15,688 bases of DNA from an uncultured Rheinheimera sp. (GTDB lineage Bacteria > Pseudomonadota > Gammaproteobacteria > Enterobacterales > Alteromonadaceae). This document shows positions 15,196-15,688 of this stretch, piece by piece; within the stretch, counting starts at the first letter, position 1, and each line of letters starts with the position of its first letter. The stretch lies in assembly GCA_943913835.1 (NCBI GenBank), contig CALTZU010000078.1, positions 1-15,688 of the forward strand, given 5' to 3'. The position numbers and the translations under genes are program-made. The notes below the pieces were generated by a model, which was not told the origin of the DNA, did not search any database, and saw only the letters and a list, made by a program, of their open reading frames with translations.

Positions 15196-15652
15196 TAGTA
15201 AAGCGACAGAACGGCTGGACGGTTTTTTAGAGTTTTACAATAACTTAAGCCAGAACAATCTGGCTTCATTAACCGAATTGTATGCCGACAATGTGGAGTT
15301 TATTGACCCTGTGCACCATATGGTTGGTCTGGACCAGTTGCAGTTGTACTTCTCTCACGCTTATGCTCGTCTGAACAGTTGTCACTTTGTGGCTACAACA
15401 AAAATTGCCAATCAGCATCAAGGCTGCCTGAGTTGGGTAATGACTTTCACTCATGAAGCTATAGGCAAGGGCAGACCTATCTCGGTGCACGGCTGTTCTG
15501 TTGTGCATTGGAATAGCGAAGGAAAAATTGCCTACCACAGAGACTATTACGACTTAAACGAAATGGTACTGCGGCATATTCCATTATTAGGCTGGGTCAC
15601 GAACAAAATTAAGCAAAAGATGGCAAATAACAACGTTACCCAAACAACTTAA
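15188..15652 (+). CDS. SnoaL-like / NTF2-fold protein
   Basis: A 154-residue cytoplasmic protein with the NTF2/SnoaL pattern: an N-terminal helix (Leu-Asp-Gly-Phe-Leu-Glu-Phe-Tyr), then Leu-Tyr-Ala-Asp-Asn-Val-Glu-Phe-Ile-Asp-Pro, a middle helix, and beta strands ending Gly-Lys-Ile-Ala-Tyr-His-Arg-Asp-Tyr-Tyr-Asp. The Asp and His residues lie where SnoaL-type proteins bind ligands, but no reaction can be assigned. It overlaps the end of phr by 8 bases. The ATG at 15188 is preferred to one at 15176, which has AGG directly against it. In Vibrio, Shewanella and relatives a protein of this kind sits between phr and a short-chain dehydrogenase in the RpoE-ChrR-linked cluster, as recalled, so a role in lipid or light-stress chemistry is plausible. 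Confidence 0.85.
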   Translation: MNDSKATERLDGFLEFYNNLSQNNLASLTELYADNVEFIDPVHHMVGLDQLQLYFSHAYARLNSCHFVATTKIANQHQGCLSWVMTFTHEAIGKGRPISVHGCSVVHWNSEGKIAYHRDYYDLNEMVLRHIPLLGWVTNKIKQKMANNNVTQTT

Positions 15653-15683
15653 AGTTGCAGGGCGGCGACAAGCAAAGGAGACC

Positions 15684-15688
15684 ATGGG
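15684..15688 (+). CDS. Start of a further operon gene, cut by window edge
   Basis: ATG at 15684 is preceded by AAAGGAG ending 3 bases before it, a strong but rather close ribosome binding site, 31 bases after the SnoaL-like stop. Only five bases of the frame are visible. By synteny with related phr clusters a short-chain dehydrogenase is the first guess, but nothing in the sequence shows it. Confidence 0.45.

Overview
The window reads as a chromosomal segment of a gammaproteobacterium related to Rheinheimera or other Alteromonadales/Chromatiales. Evidence is the conserved enterobacterial-type layout (gcvR-bcp divergent from dapA-bamC; pheS-pheT-ihfA) together with DUF2066-hda and a ybgA-phr-SnoaL block. 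Genus-level placement is inference.

Layout from left to right. Positions 1 to about 1238 are the end of an integrative element. An AT-rich tyrosine recombinase gene runs leftwards out of the window, and the element has cut off the 3' end of bcp, so Bcp keeps its catalytic cysteines but loses about its last 36 residues. Positions 1221-2139 hold the leftward gcvR-bcp operon. Positions 2282-4321 hold the rightward dapA-bamC operon (lysine/peptidoglycan precursor and outer-membrane assembly), closed by a clear terminator. Positions 4455-6954 hold a tightly packed marC-like / DUF2066 / hda operon, with Hda controlling DnaA-ATP. Positions 7138-10870 hold the pheS-pheT-ihfA operon with terminator. 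Positions 10871-12695 hold a stand-alone secreted subtilisin-like protease with its own AT-rich promoter region and a long hairpin at its end. Positions 12753-15688 hold a light/photo-oxidative stress operon: DUF523-DUF1722 protein, CPD photolyase, a SnoaL-like protein and the first bases of a further gene, preceded by a sequence resembling an ECF11 (RpoE-ChrR) promoter.

The core genes look intact and ordinary. The two places most worth following are the bcp-integrated element, whose cargo lies left of this window, and the putative RpoE-ChrR promoter in front of the photolyase operon. No rRNA, tRNA or CRISPR was seen. No stretch over 300 bases lacks a gene.
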